A stretch of DNA of 21,859 bases from Thermoleophilaceae bacterium (lineage in GTDB: Bacteria > Actinomycetota > Thermoleophilia > Solirubrobacterales > JACPNS01), in contig JAEMRJ010000024.1 of NCBI GenBank assembly GCA_016463365.1, forward strand, positions 1-21,859, written 5' to 3'. The notes beneath the pieces were generated by a model. The model did not search any database. It was not told where the DNA came from and saw nothing but the letters and a program-made list of their open reading frames with translations. Positions 14,788 to 21,859 of this stretch are shown here, in pieces (positions within the stretch are counted from its first letter, which is position 1; the number at the start of each line of letters is the position of its first letter). The position numbers and the translations under genes are program-made.

Positions 14788-15888
14788 TTAGCCAGCGAGG
14801 CGATCGATCGCGGCCCCGAAGAACGCGTTCTCCTCGTCGGTGCCGCAGGTCACGCGGAATGCACCTGGCGCGCCGAATCCCGAGAGCTCGCGCACCGCAA
14901 CCCCGAGCCTCAGCAACTCACGCTCGACGTCAGCGCCGGTGCCTCGTCCGCCGACCTCGGCGAAGACGAAGTTCGCCCGCGAAGCAAGTGGCTTGTGACC
15001 GGCGAGCGAGATGTATTTGAGAATCTGCGTGCGCGCCAGCTTGACGTTTCGAGCGCGGTCCCAGACCTCGGCCTGCGAGTCGAGCGACGCCAACGCCGCG
15101 CGCTGCGCAAGCGCGTTGACATTGAAGATGCTGCGCATGCGATCGACTGCGGCGGTCACCTCGGGTGAGCCGAAGCCGTATCCGATCCGCAGTCCGGCCA
15201 GCCCATAGATCTTGCTGAACGTGCGCAGGACAAGCAGGTTGGAGGCGCCCTCGCGAATCAGTTGCGGACCTTCGGGCTCGTCGTCGCCCGAGGCGTACTC
15301 GGCGTAGGCCTCGTCGAGCACACAGAGCACGTGCGGCGGGAGCGATGCGATGAAATCGCGGACCACTTCACGTGGGGCGAGCTGACCGGTCGGGTTGTTC
15401 GGGTTGCAGATGAAGACGATCCGCGTGGACGGGAAGATCGCTTCGTGCAACGCCTCGAAGTCGATCTGCCAGTCCTCGGTGAGATTGACCGGCCGCGCCT
15501 CTGCGCCGGTGGTCGCGCAGGCCGCCACGTAGGTCGGGAACGACGGCCAGGCGAAGATTCCGTTGTCGCCGGTCTCGAGCACGCTCATCGCCGCGAGCCG
15601 GATCAGCTCGTCGGCGCCGTTGCCGAGGACCACATGCTCGGGCGAAAGCCCGTTCAGTGCCGCGATCTTTGCGCGCAGCTCGGGCGCCGCGGAGTCCGGG
15701 TAGCGGCGCAGTTCGTCCAGATCGAGATCCTCGGAAAGTGCTGCGCGCGCGGCCGGAACCGGGCCGTAGGCGCCTTCGTTCGAGGCGAGTTTGTGGATCT
15801 TTGCAATCCCCAACTCGCTCTGAAGGCGTTCGACCGGGGCCTGCGCCACGTATGGCTTGAGCTCGTGTACGTAGTCCTTGAACGGCAC
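14788..15888 (-). CDS. hisC: Histidinol-phosphate aminotransferase (or close paralogue)
   Basis: PLP-dependent fold-type I aminotransferase of 366 residues, normal for HisC. It converts imidazole-acetol phosphate and glutamate to histidinol phosphate. Visible motifs are the N-terminal KLASNEGAYGP (33-43), YPD at 63-65, GNGADELI (89-96), NPNNPTG (162-168), DEAYAEYA (192-199), the PLP lysine Lys226 in RTFSKIYGLAGLRIGYG, and the C-terminal FRVTCGT. GTG 15888 is the start. TAGGTT (15900-15895) six bases upstream may be its -10 box. No other his gene is nearby, so an aromatic-amino-acid aminotransferase of the same subfamily is a real alternative. A strong hairpin separates it from the exporter genes upstream. 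Confidence 0.82.
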   Translation of the reverse strand: MPFKDYVHELKPYVAQAPVERLQSELGIAKIHKLASNEGAYGPVPAARAALSEDLDLDELRRYPDSAAPELRAKIAALNGLSPEHVVLGNGADELIRLAAMSVLETGDNGIFAWPSFPTYVAACATTGAEARPVNLTEDWQIDFEALHEAIFPSTRIVFICNPNNPTGQLAPREVVRDFIASLPPHVLCVLDEAYAEYASGDDEPEGPQLIREGASNLLVLRTFSKIYGLAGLRIGYGFGSPEVTAAVDRMRSIFNVNALAQRAALASLDSQAEVWDRARNVKLARTQILKYISLAGHKPLASRANFVFAEVGGRGTGADVERELLRLGVAVRELSGFGAPGAFRVTCGTDEENAFFGAAIDRLAG

Positions 15889-15899
15889 GCACTCAACCT

Positions 15900-15930
15900 A
15901 GCGACCGGCCCCGTCGCCGCACCGGTCGCT
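15900..15930. terminator. Hairpin between drrB-like gene and hisC
   Basis: AGCGACCGG (15900-15908) pairs perfectly with CCGGTCGCT (15922-15930) around a 13-base loop. The right arm reaches the first base of the drrB-like stop codon, and the left arm ends 11 bases before the hisC GTG. No T-run follows on either strand. A terminator or attenuator for the minus-strand exporter transcript is the likely role. Confidence 0.45.
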
Positions 15931-16694
15931 CAGCGCGAACCGACGCGACGGAAGGCCCAGCCGACCATCGGCACGGCTACGGCAAGGATCCCGAGGCTCC
16001 AGAGCACCGATGCCGCTATCGAACCGTCGGCCGGGAGATCGGTGGTCAGCGAACGAACCGCGTCGACAACCTGACTGACAGGCTGGTTCTCGGCGAACTC
16101 CTGAAGGCCGGCCGGCATTGTGCTCGGCTCGACGAACGCCGAGCTGACAAAGGTCAGCGGAAGGATGATGATGAATGAGAGTTGCTGCAACGCCTCGACG
16201 TTGGGCACGAAGATCGCCATCAGCGCCCCGACCCACGAGATGGCGAAGCTGAAGAGCAGCAGAATGCCCACCGCTGCCGCGTACTCGGTCGGCGTGCCTT
16301 CAGGTCGATAGCCGACGATCACGCCGACGACGACCATGATGAACAGCGTCAGAACTGCGCGCAGGCAGTCTGCAAACGTGCGACCGATGACGATTGCGGG
16401 CCGGGACATCGGCAGCGTGAAGAAGCGTTCGACGATGCCCTGGGAGAGGTCATAGGCCAGTGAAATTGCGGTGGTGAGCGCGCCGAATGCGATCGCCTGA
16501 ACGAAGATGCCGGCCATCAGGTAGTTCACGTAGCTTGTACCGGCGACCTCGATCGCACCGCCGAAGACGTAGCGGAACATCAGTACGAACATGATCGGCG
16601 AGACGGTTACGCCGACGAGGATCTCCGGGCTGCGGAACGTGTGCGTCACAGATCGACGGAAGAGCAGCATTGTGTCGCCGAAGATGTGGCTCAT
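15930..16694 (-). CDS. ABC-2 type transporter permease, DrrB-like
   Basis: Membrane subunit of a drug or lipid exporter, 254 residues with about six hydrophobic segments: near 26-43, 57-80, 107-130, 137-161, 173-190 and 228-247. The conserved ABC-2 elements are visible: ERFFTLPMSRPAIVIGR (88-104), the coupling-helix region that contacts the ATPase, and SSAFVEPSTMPAGLQEFAENQPVSQVVDAVR split around the last loop. ATG 16694 overlaps the stop of the ATPase gene (ATGA), so the two are translationally coupled and form one exporter. The substrate cannot be told; related systems export daunorubicin, phthiocerol lipids or other hydrophobic compounds. Confidence 0.92.
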   Translation of the reverse strand: MSHIFGDTMLLFRRSVTHTFRSPEILVGVTVSPIMFVLMFRYVFGGAIEVAGTSYVNYLMAGIFVQAIAFGALTTAISLAYDLSQGIVERFFTLPMSRPAIVIGRTFADCLRAVLTLFIMVVVGVIVGYRPEGTPTEYAAAVGILLLFSFAISWVGALMAIFVPNVEALQQLSFIIILPLTFVSSAFVEPSTMPAGLQEFAENQPVSQVVDAVRSLTTDLPADGSIAASVLWSLGILAVAVPMVGWAFRRVGSR

Positions 16695-17677
16695 GACTCT
16701 TCCGCCTCTTCGACGTCGGTCGCAACATGCTCGCCGGTGAGGTTGAGGAAGACGTCGTCAAGGGTCGGGCGGTGCACGAAGACCTCTTCGATCTTGACAT
16801 CCTCAAACTCCAGCGAATCGATCAGGCGCGCGACCTGTGCGGCACCCTCGGTCAGCGCCACGGTGATCCGGTGCTCACGCTCGTCCCGACCGACGATTTC
16901 AACGCTCTGCGCCTCGAGCTTGAGCGCCGCACGATCCAACGCGTCGGTGCCGGAGACCTTGAACTCCAGGCGCTGGCCGCCCACCTGGTCCTTCAGTTCG
17001 TCCGAGGTCCCGCGGGCGATCACCTTGCCGTGGTCGATGACGACGATCTCGTCGGCCAGCTGATCTGCCTCATCGAGATATTGCGTCGTGAGCAGAACCG
17101 TCGTCCCGGCGTCGACGAGTTCTTCGATCTTTTCCCACATGCCGATGCGGCTGCGCGGGTCCAGCCCCGTCGTGGGCTCATCCAGAAATAGGATCTCGGG
17201 CTCGGCGATCATGCTGGCAGCGAGGTCGAGGCGACGGCGCATCCCGCCCGAGTACGTGCCGGCGTTGCGATCGGCGGCGTCAGCAAGGTCGAAGCGTTTG
17301 AGCAGCGTCTCGGCGCGCGACTGCGCCTCTGCCTTGGCGAGCTTTGCCAGGCGGGCGATCATGACGAGGTTTTCGCGTCCAGTCAGCAGCTCGTCAACTG
17401 CGGTGTCCTGTCCGGTCAGGCCGATCTTGCTGCGGACGGCGTTCGGGTCGGAGGCAAGATCGACCTCGCCGACGCTCGCGGACCCCTCGTCGATCTTCAG
17501 CAGCGTGGTCAGCATCCGCACGACCGTCGTCTTGCCCGCGCCGTTGGGCCCGAGCAGCGCCGTGACGGTGCCGCGGCGAACCTCGAGGTCCACGCCGATC
17601 ACGGCCTTTGTGTCGCCGAATGATTTGGTCAGGCCGGTTGCCCGGATGGCGACTTCACGTGGATCAAATTCAGACAT
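16691..17677 (-). CDS. ABC transporter ATP-binding protein, DrrA-like
   Basis: ATPase subunit of the exporter, 328 residues. Walker A is GPNGAGKT (43-50), the Q-loop is near GLTGQD (86-91), the signature is YSGGMRRRLDL (142-152), Walker B is ILFLDEPTTGLD (162-173), and the H-loop equivalent sits in LLTTQYLDEAD, where Gln replaces His as usual in the DrrA group. After residue 230 comes the DrrA-type C-terminal regulatory domain ending in VHRPTLDDVFLNLTGEH. No Shine-Dalgarno sequence is seen. TATCAT (17692-17687) nine bases before ATG suggests a leaderless mRNA starting between this gene and the gamma-glutamyltransferase gene. Confidence 0.94.
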   Translation of the reverse strand: MSEFDPREVAIRATGLTKSFGDTKAVIGVDLEVRRGTVTALLGPNGAGKTTVVRMLTTLLKIDEGSASVGEVDLASDPNAVRSKIGLTGQDTAVDELLTGRENLVMIARLAKLAKAEAQSRAETLLKRFDLADAADRNAGTYSGGMRRRLDLAASMIAEPEILFLDEPTTGLDPRSRIGMWEKIEELVDAGTTVLLTTQYLDEADQLADEIVVIDHGKVIARGTSDELKDQVGGQRLEFKVSGTDALDRAALKLEAQSVEIVGRDEREHRITVALTEGAAQVARLIDSLEFEDVKIEEVFVHRPTLDDVFLNLTGEHVATDVEEAEES

Positions 17678-17686
17678 GGAGGTCGG

Positions 17687-17692
17687 ATGATA
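17687..17692 (-). promoter_or_regulatory. Candidate -10 box of the exporter operon, leaderless layout
   Basis: TATCAT on the minus strand ends nine bases before the ATG at 17677. The -35 region would fall at the end of the gamma-glutamyltransferase gene and is weak. Confidence 0.45.
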
Positions 17693-17713
17693 CGAATGCG
17701 GACGGTCCGAGGA

Positions 17714-19252
17714 TCACACGAGAACGAAAGCGCCTCCGCGGCGCGGGTCGCCGCCGCCGGCCAGCTCGCCTCCGTGGTCGCGCCCGACCGCCTGACAGCC
17801 ACCAAAGAACAGGTTGGTCCGGTCCCACTGGGCGACGGGCGTGCCAGCTTTCTGGATCGCTTCGAGCGCGAGTTCGTCGATTCCCGGCTCGGCCTGGACG
17901 ATGCCGTCCTCGAAGTGAACCCGCGGCGCCCTGACCGCGTCGTCGATGCTCATGCCCCGGTCGATGACATTCACGACGGTCTGGAGCACGGCCGACCGGA
18001 TGCGGTTGGAACCTGCCGACCCGAGGACGATGCGCGGAGCGCCTTCTTCGAGCACGACGGTCGGAGACATCATCGAACTGACTCGCTCGCCGCCCCGGTT
18101 GTTCTCCACGCCCAAGGGGTTGAGATCGATCTCGCCGAGCATGTTGTTGAGTGAGATCCCGGTGCCGGGGACGATCACGCCGCTGCAAGAGCCGTTTGAA
18201 CAGGTGCAGGAGACCGCGAGGCCCGACGCGTCCAACACTGAGATGTGCGTGGTGGAACCAAGGCGGCTTTCAGGCCACGCTCCGCCGCCGCGCACGGCGT
18301 CCTGCTCACCGGTCAACCAGTTGTCGCCGGCGGCCAGAAACTCGTCCCAGAAGCCTGCCCGCCAGAGGCCTTCGACGAATTCGCGGTCGCGGCCGCGGTT
18401 GGCAAAGTCCATCGCGGCGACGAGCTCGCGCGGAGTGACCTGACTGCCCCGACCAAGGTGCACAAGGCTGTCGGCGATCAGCAGGCCACCCGACGACGGT
18501 GGCGGGTTGGTGATCACGCGGTGGCCGCGATAGCTCGTCTCGCCGGGCGTGCGGTCGATCACCGCGTAGCGCGCAAGATCTTCGGGCGTGATCGTGCCGC
18601 CGTTGTCGGTCACAAACTGCGAGACCTGCTGGGCGACCTCGCCGGTGTAAAAGGGATCTGGGCCGTCCTGCGCCAGTCGTTCGATCGCCTCGCCGAACTC
18701 GGGCAGCTTCAGCAGCTCGCCGACCTGAGGCATGTTGCCGTCGGGCGCGTAAACGGCTCGGCCCTCCGGCCAGGCCATCAGGATCGGGGCGAGGATCCGA
18801 TAGAGAAACGCATGGACTTCGCTGGTCGGCACGCCAGCCCGGCTCAGCTCGACCGCGGGCTTTGCGAGCTCGGTCATCGGCATCGTCCCGAAACGGTCAA
18901 GTGCGCTCCAGAGACCTGCAGCCGTTCCGTACACGCCGCAGGTGGCCGCGCCGCCGTTGAACTGCTGGAGTGCCCCGTCGAAATCGACCATGAACTCGAT
19001 CTGTGCCGCAGCCGGAGCAACTGTCTGCGGTGAACTGACGAAGAAGTCGAGCAGGTGCGAGTCGCCGGAGGGCGTGTGGATGAGCATGAATCCGCCGGCC
19101 CCGAGGCCGGTCAGCGGCGATTCTGCGATGAACGACGTGAGCATTGCCGCCACGGCTGCGTCGACGGCGTTTCCGCCCTCGCGCAGCGCCATGGCGCCGG
19201 CCTCGGCGGTCAGTGGGTGTCCTGCGGCGATCGCTCCGCGCGCAACGATCAC
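17714..19252 (-). CDS. ggt: Gamma-glutamyltransferase family Ntn hydrolase
   Basis: Self-processing N-terminal-nucleophile enzyme that cleaves or transfers gamma-glutamyl groups (glutathione and related thiols), or a related acylase. The 512-residue product starts at AAGHPLTAEAGAMALREGGNAVDAA (split motif 9-33), typical of the family. The processing site is GSTTH, with Thr334 expected to become the N-terminal nucleophile of the small subunit. Downstream are VPGTGISLNNML (361-372) and GERVSSMMSPTVV. No signal peptide is visible, so unlike E. coli Ggt it is probably cytoplasmic. An unusual cysteine cluster CTCSNGSC (349-356) sits where other members have a Thr/Asn/Tyr-rich loop. GTG 19252 overlaps the vapC stop (GTGA), implying coupled translation with the toxin gene. 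Confidence 0.88.
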   Translation of the reverse strand: MIVARGAIAAGHPLTAEAGAMALREGGNAVDAAVAAMLTSFIAESPLTGLGAGGFMLIHTPSGDSHLLDFFVSSPQTVAPAAAQIEFMVDFDGALQQFNGGAATCGVYGTAAGLWSALDRFGTMPMTELAKPAVELSRAGVPTSEVHAFLYRILAPILMAWPEGRAVYAPDGNMPQVGELLKLPEFGEAIERLAQDGPDPFYTGEVAQQVSQFVTDNGGTITPEDLARYAVIDRTPGETSYRGHRVITNPPPSSGGLLIADSLVHLGRGSQVTPRELVAAMDFANRGRDREFVEGLWRAGFWDEFLAAGDNWLTGEQDAVRGGGAWPESRLGSTTHISVLDASGLAVSCTCSNGSCSGVIVPGTGISLNNMLGEIDLNPLGVENNRGGERVSSMMSPTVVLEEGAPRIVLGSAGSNRIRSAVLQTVVNVIDRGMSIDDAVRAPRVHFEDGIVQAEPGIDELALEAIQKAGTPVAQWDRTNLFFGGCQAVGRDHGGELAGGGDPRRGGAFVLV

Positions 19253-19668
19253 GTGCTCACCCCCGGGCTGTCCACTGCCAGGCCCATCGTCGCGGCCGCC
19301 TCGATCATCTTCTTGTCGTAACTGATCAGAATGTCGGCTTCGGCGAGCGTCGCCGTCGCGCAGTGGATTGCATCAAGGCTGCGGATCGTGGGCGCTCCGA
19401 TTCGACGTGCGACAGACACGACGTCATACGAGATCGGGAACCCCGCGATCCCGCTCAATGCTTCTGCCTCCAGGTCGCCACGCGCGCCATCGGTGCCTTC
19501 GGCGAATCTTCGTTGCAGCGAGCGCGACACCTCGATCCACCCGAGCGTCGAGGTGAGCAGCTCATTCGCCCCAAATTCCAGCGCTTCAACGCTTTTGCGA
19601 AGCGCGCGTGAGTGATCCTCGAGAATCACGCGCTTGAGCAGCGCACTTGAATCGAGGTAGACGAGCAA
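19249..19668 (-). CDS. vapC: VapC-type PIN-domain toxin
   Basis: PIN-domain ribonuclease of 139 residues, the toxin of a type II toxin-antitoxin pair. The acidic residues of the active site are visible: Asp6 in VYLDSSALLKR, Glu46 in GWIEVSRSL, Asp99 in RSLDAIHCATA, and Asp118 in ISYDKKM. The start is TTG at 19668, 12 bases after the vapB stop; a slightly rare start may keep toxin output below antitoxin. The RNA target cannot be predicted. The stop overlaps the start of ggt, an uncommon arrangement for a toxin-antitoxin cassette. Confidence 0.9.
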   Translation of the reverse strand: MLVYLDSSALLKRVILEDHSRALRKSVEALEFGANELLTSTLGWIEVSRSLQRRFAEGTDGARGDLEAEALSGIAGFPISYDVVSVARRIGAPTIRSLDAIHCATATLAEADILISYDKKMIEAAATMGLAVDSPGVST

Positions 19669-19680
19669 CGATCAGGCCCG

Positions 19681-19956
19681 TCAGACCCGGTCTTCACGGT
19701 CGAGGAGATCAAGCGAAGTCATGCCCTCGGGCATGATGATCATCTCGGATTCAGGAATTGTTCTGAACGGCGTCTTCGGTGGAATCAGCTGATCCCGCCA
19801 TGATGGCTCGCGTTCGGGAGGCGTCGTGGCCGACGGAGGCGCGAGGTATGCGTCCACCGCCGTGCGGATGACATCCTGCTGCGAACGGCCGGTGCGCTCG
19901 GCCTCGGCCTTCACTGCGGCCGCTGCCTGCTTGCTGAGTCTCAGATTCGTGGCCAT
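19681..19956 (-). CDS. vapB: VapB-type ribbon-helix-helix antitoxin
   Basis: Antitoxin of 91 residues. The N-terminal half (ATNLRLSKQAAAAVKAEAE, then RTGRSQQDVIRTAVDAYL) is a ribbon-helix-helix DNA-binding fold that should bind the operator just upstream. The C-terminal half, Pro-rich and then acidic (PESEMIIMPEGM, SLDLLDRED), should wrap the toxin and block its active site. The open frame extends to 20061, but ATG 19956 is preferred because the DNA-binding fold starts there and the operator/-10 region lies directly before it. Confidence 0.87.
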   Translation of the reverse strand: MATNLRLSKQAAAAVKAEAERTGRSQQDVIRTAVDAYLAPPSATTPPEREPSWRDQLIPPKTPFRTIPESEMIIMPEGMTSLDLLDREDRV

Positions 19957-19963
19957 CTGGCCA

Positions 19964-19982
19964 TGGTACCGAATTGGTACCA
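19964..19982. promoter_or_regulatory. vapBC operator: TGGTACC-N5-GGTACCA
   Basis: TGGTACC (19964-19970), gaatt, GGTACCA (19976-19982) is a 19-base inverted repeat whose half-sites GGTACC are themselves palindromes. On the minus strand TACCAT (19968-19963) inside it can serve as a -10 box six bases before the vapB ATG. This is the expected site for autorepression by the VapBC complex. Confidence 0.65.
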
Positions 19983-19993
19983 CGCGTGCGGAC

Positions 19994-21517
19994 TCAGCCG
20001 CGCGGCACGAACTCCGGCACATCCATGTCGCTGAGCGCGGTTCCGCTGTCCCGGCCGCCACGTGTTACGCGCGGTTCGCGGTCTGCGCGGGTGGCTTCGA
20101 TCAGCGCGCTCTGTCGGACGCCACCGGCGGCGACAGCGCCGCGAACGGTCTGCTGACGGTGGTCGCCGTAACGCGTGGCGATGACCGTGATCCACACCTG
20201 GTCGGTGAGATTCGGGTCGACCATTGCGCCGAAGATGATGTTGGCCTCGGGGTGGGCGGCCTCCTGGACGATCTGGGCGGCTTCGTTGACCTCCCAGAGC
20301 GAGAGGTCCGGGCCACCGGTGATCGACAGAAGAATCGCGCGTGCGCCCTCGATGCTCGTCTCGAGCAGCGGCGAGCTGACGGCCTGATTTGCCGCGTCGG
20401 TGCTGCGGGTGTCTGCAGAGCCGGTGCCCATGCCGATGCCCAGCAGCGCCTGCCCGGCGTCGGACATGATCGTGCGAACGTCGGCGAAGTCGATGTTGAT
20501 CAGGCCGGCGAGCGTGACCAGGTCACTGATGCCCTGGACGCCCTGGCGCAGGACATCGTCGGCGACGCCGAAGGCTTCGACCATCGAGGTGTCCTTGTCA
20601 AGGATTGCCAGCAGCCTGTCGTTCGGGACGACGATCAGCGTGTCGACCTCTTCGGCGAGTGCTTCGACGCCCAGTGTTGCAGCGCCCTTGCGGCGCGTGC
20701 CCTCGAATCCGAACGGCGTGGTCACGATGCCGACGGTCAGCGCGTCAACCTCGCGGGCAATGCGCGCAACGATCGGTGCGGCGCCCGTTCCGGTGCCGCC
20801 ACCGGCTCCGGCCGTGATGAAGATCATGTCGCTGCCCTTGAGCACGCGCTTGATCGCGTCGTAGTCGCCGACTGCGGCGCGGGCGCCCTGCTCGGGGTCT
20901 GCGCCGGCACCGAGGCCGCGCGTGATGTCTGCGCCGATGTGCAGCTTGACGTCTGCGGAGCTGCCCTGCAGAGACTGCATGTCGGTGTTGATCGCGATGA
21001 ACTCGACGCCGGTGACGCCGGCCTCGATCATACGGTCGACGGCGTTGACGCCGGCGCCGCCGACGCCGACAACACGAAGAACGGGTGTGATGACGCCCTG
21101 CGGGTGCGAGCTGAATGCCGGACCGTTCGCGTCGGGGATGCTGCGGCCGTAGTGGGCGGGCGGCGGCTCGTCGGTGTTGCCGTCGATGATTGACGACGGG
21201 ACGTGCATGTCAAAGACTTTCTTCAGGCGCTCCTTTGCGGGAACGTCGCTGGAGGTGGTGTTGGCCTCGCGCTCGGCGTTGGTCGACTCGCCGTAGGAGG
21301 CGGCCGGCGTGCGCGGTGCGGGGGCTTCCGCCACCGGCTCCGGCGCGGGCGGCGCCGCTTCAGGCTCGGGGGCGGCCGCCGCTTCAGGCGCCTCATCCGG
21401 CTCGGTCTTGCGGAACAGCGATGCCAGCGGTCCTTCACGCATGCTTGCGCGCTTGTTCACAACCTTGTCGGGGTTGGGCTTGTTCTGATCTTCGTGAGGT
21501 CCGTCATTACTTGCCAT
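19994..21517 (-). CDS. ftsZ: Cell division GTPase FtsZ with long N-terminal extension
   Basis: Tubulin-like GTPase that forms the division ring. The conserved core starts near residue 144 ([20 protein letters not shown]). It has NTDMQSL (177-183), the tubulin signature GAGGGTGTG (237-245), and an intact T7 catalytic loop NIDFAD (341-346), so it should polymerise and hydrolyse GTP. A short variable linker leads to [12 protein letters not shown], the C-terminal peptide that binds FtsA/ZipA/SepF-type partners. The first 143 residues are extra: a basic start, a Pro/Ala/Glu-rich stretch (about 39-73), and a possible short structured part ([17 protein letters not shown], 97-113). Usual FtsZ proteins are about 380-420 residues. 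AAGGAGGT at 21533-21526, eight bases before ATG 21517, shows this start is used. It overlaps parA by 11 bases. Confidence 0.95.
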   Translation of the reverse strand: MASNDGPHEDQNKPNPDKVVNKRASMREGPLASLFRKTEPDEAPEAAAAPEPEAAPPAPEPVAEAPAPRTPAASYGESTNAEREANTTSSDVPAKERLKKVFDMHVPSSIIDGNTDEPPPAHYGRSIPDANGPAFSSHPQGVITPVLRVVGVGGAGVNAVDRMIEAGVTGVEFIAINTDMQSLQGSSADVKLHIGADITRGLGAGADPEQGARAAVGDYDAIKRVLKGSDMIFITAGAGGGTGTGAAPIVARIAREVDALTVGIVTTPFGFEGTRRKGAATLGVEALAEEVDTLIVVPNDRLLAILDKDTSMVEAFGVADDVLRQGVQGISDLVTLAGLINIDFADVRTIMSDAGQALLGIGMGTGSADTRSTDAANQAVSSPLLETSIEGARAILLSITGGPDLSLWEVNEAAQIVQEAAHPEANIIFGAMVDPNLTDQVWITVIATRYGDHRQQTVRGAVAAGGVRQSALIEATRADREPRVTRGGRDSGTALSDMDVPEFVPRG

Positions 21518-21859
21518 TTGCGATGACCTCCTTGGCCAGATCTCTGTAGGACTGAGCAGCGATGCCGTCGGGGTCGTATTTCAAGACCGACATTCCCTTG
21601 ACGGGAGCCTCGGCGAAGCGAATCGTCTTCTTGATACGAGAAGCAAAAACGCGGTCCCCGAAGTTCTCCTCCAACAACTCGATCGCCTCCTTGGCGTGGA
21701 GGGTCCGCGAGTCCACCAGAGTGGGCAGAATGCCTTCGATGTCGACATCCGGATTCAGGTTCTCCCGGATCATCTCAAGCGTGTTCTGCAGCTGGATGAG
21801 ACCCCTCATTGAGAGGTACTCACACTGTACGGGAACAATAACTTTGTCAGCGGCGGTGA
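21507..21859 (-). CDS. parA: ParA/Soj-type partition ATPase, 5' end cut by the window
   Basis: C-terminal 117 residues of a ParA-family ATPase, which positions chromosomes or other cargo with a ParB partner. The visible part starts within the sequence [18 protein letters not shown], a ParA hallmark (the IPVQCEYxxxxGL motif), followed by LQLQNT-like helix sequence, [17 protein letters not shown], the [22 protein letters not shown] motif split over residues near 80, and [11 protein letters not shown] at the end. The Walker A motif lies outside the window. The 3' end contains the ftsZ ribosome site and start, so the two genes are coupled. MinD is a less likely alternative. Confidence 0.88.
   Translation of the reverse strand, partial: TAADKVIVPVQCEYLSMRGLIQLQNTLEMIRENLNPDVDIEGILPTLVDSRTLHAKEAIELLEENFGDRVFASRIKKTIRFAEAPVKGMSVLKYDPDGIAAQSYRDLAKEVIANGK
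21526..21533 (-). promoter_or_regulatory. Shine-Dalgarno site of ftsZ inside parA
   Basis: AAGGAGGT on the minus strand, complementary to the 16S rRNA tail, ends eight bases before the ftsZ ATG at 21517. It decides the start and thereby confirms the N-terminal extension of FtsZ. Confidence 0.8.

Noticed and set aside
19826..21193. 455-codon plus-strand frame opposite ftsZ
   Set aside because: Antisense to the conserved FtsZ core; composition is the usual Asp/Arg/Val-rich shadow and no motif is seen.

Overview
The window is high-GC DNA with dense coding on both strands. The gene content points to an actinomycete: a type II NADH dehydrogenase, a MeaB GTPase, a DrrAB-type exporter, and a methyltransferase-GH57-GT4 set in the order known from Mycobacterium Rv3030-Rv3031-Rv3032. 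Frequent TTG/GTG starts and many starts preceded directly by a -10 box instead of a Shine-Dalgarno sequence fit this. A deep branch such as Thermoleophilia/Solirubrobacterales is possible, but that is a guess from gene content and not a proven placement. I see no tRNA, rRNA, CRISPR array, insertion sequence or phage gene.

Left part (1-6513). A thiolase cut by the window edge (minus) diverges from a leucyl aminopeptidase (plus). pepA converges on an ECF sigma factor gene (minus) whose protein carries a hydrophobic segment and a long acidic tail. Divergent from it is a secreted protein with DxDxDG calcium-loop motifs and a similar D/R/G-rich stretch. The intergenic region carries the same ECF-type promoter, GGGACTTT-N13-CGTCT, once on each strand, so the sigma factor probably controls itself and the secreted protein. 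A strong terminator and a tandem operator then precede the NDH-2 gene.

Middle part (6514-14453). meaB (minus, possibly followed by a tiny membrane protein gene) diverges from a hexapeptide acyltransferase. Next come the remnant of a methyltransferase and a minus-strand operon, methyltransferase > GH57 > GT4 > DUF2264 protein. A second methyltransferase diverges from this operon through a single palindromic -10 box. The acyltransferase, both methyltransferases, GH57 and GT4 together match the kinds of genes used for methylglucose lipopolysaccharide (MGLP) synthesis in mycobacteria. The DUF2264 protein is an unexplained extra member.

Right part (14457-21859). Minus-strand units follow: hisC-rhodanese; an ABC-2 exporter (drrA-like/drrB-like); a vapBC toxin-antitoxin pair overlapping a gamma-glutamyltransferase gene; and parA-ftsZ. 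FtsZ has an N-terminal extension of about 143 residues, and its start is fixed by a near-perfect Shine-Dalgarno site inside parA.
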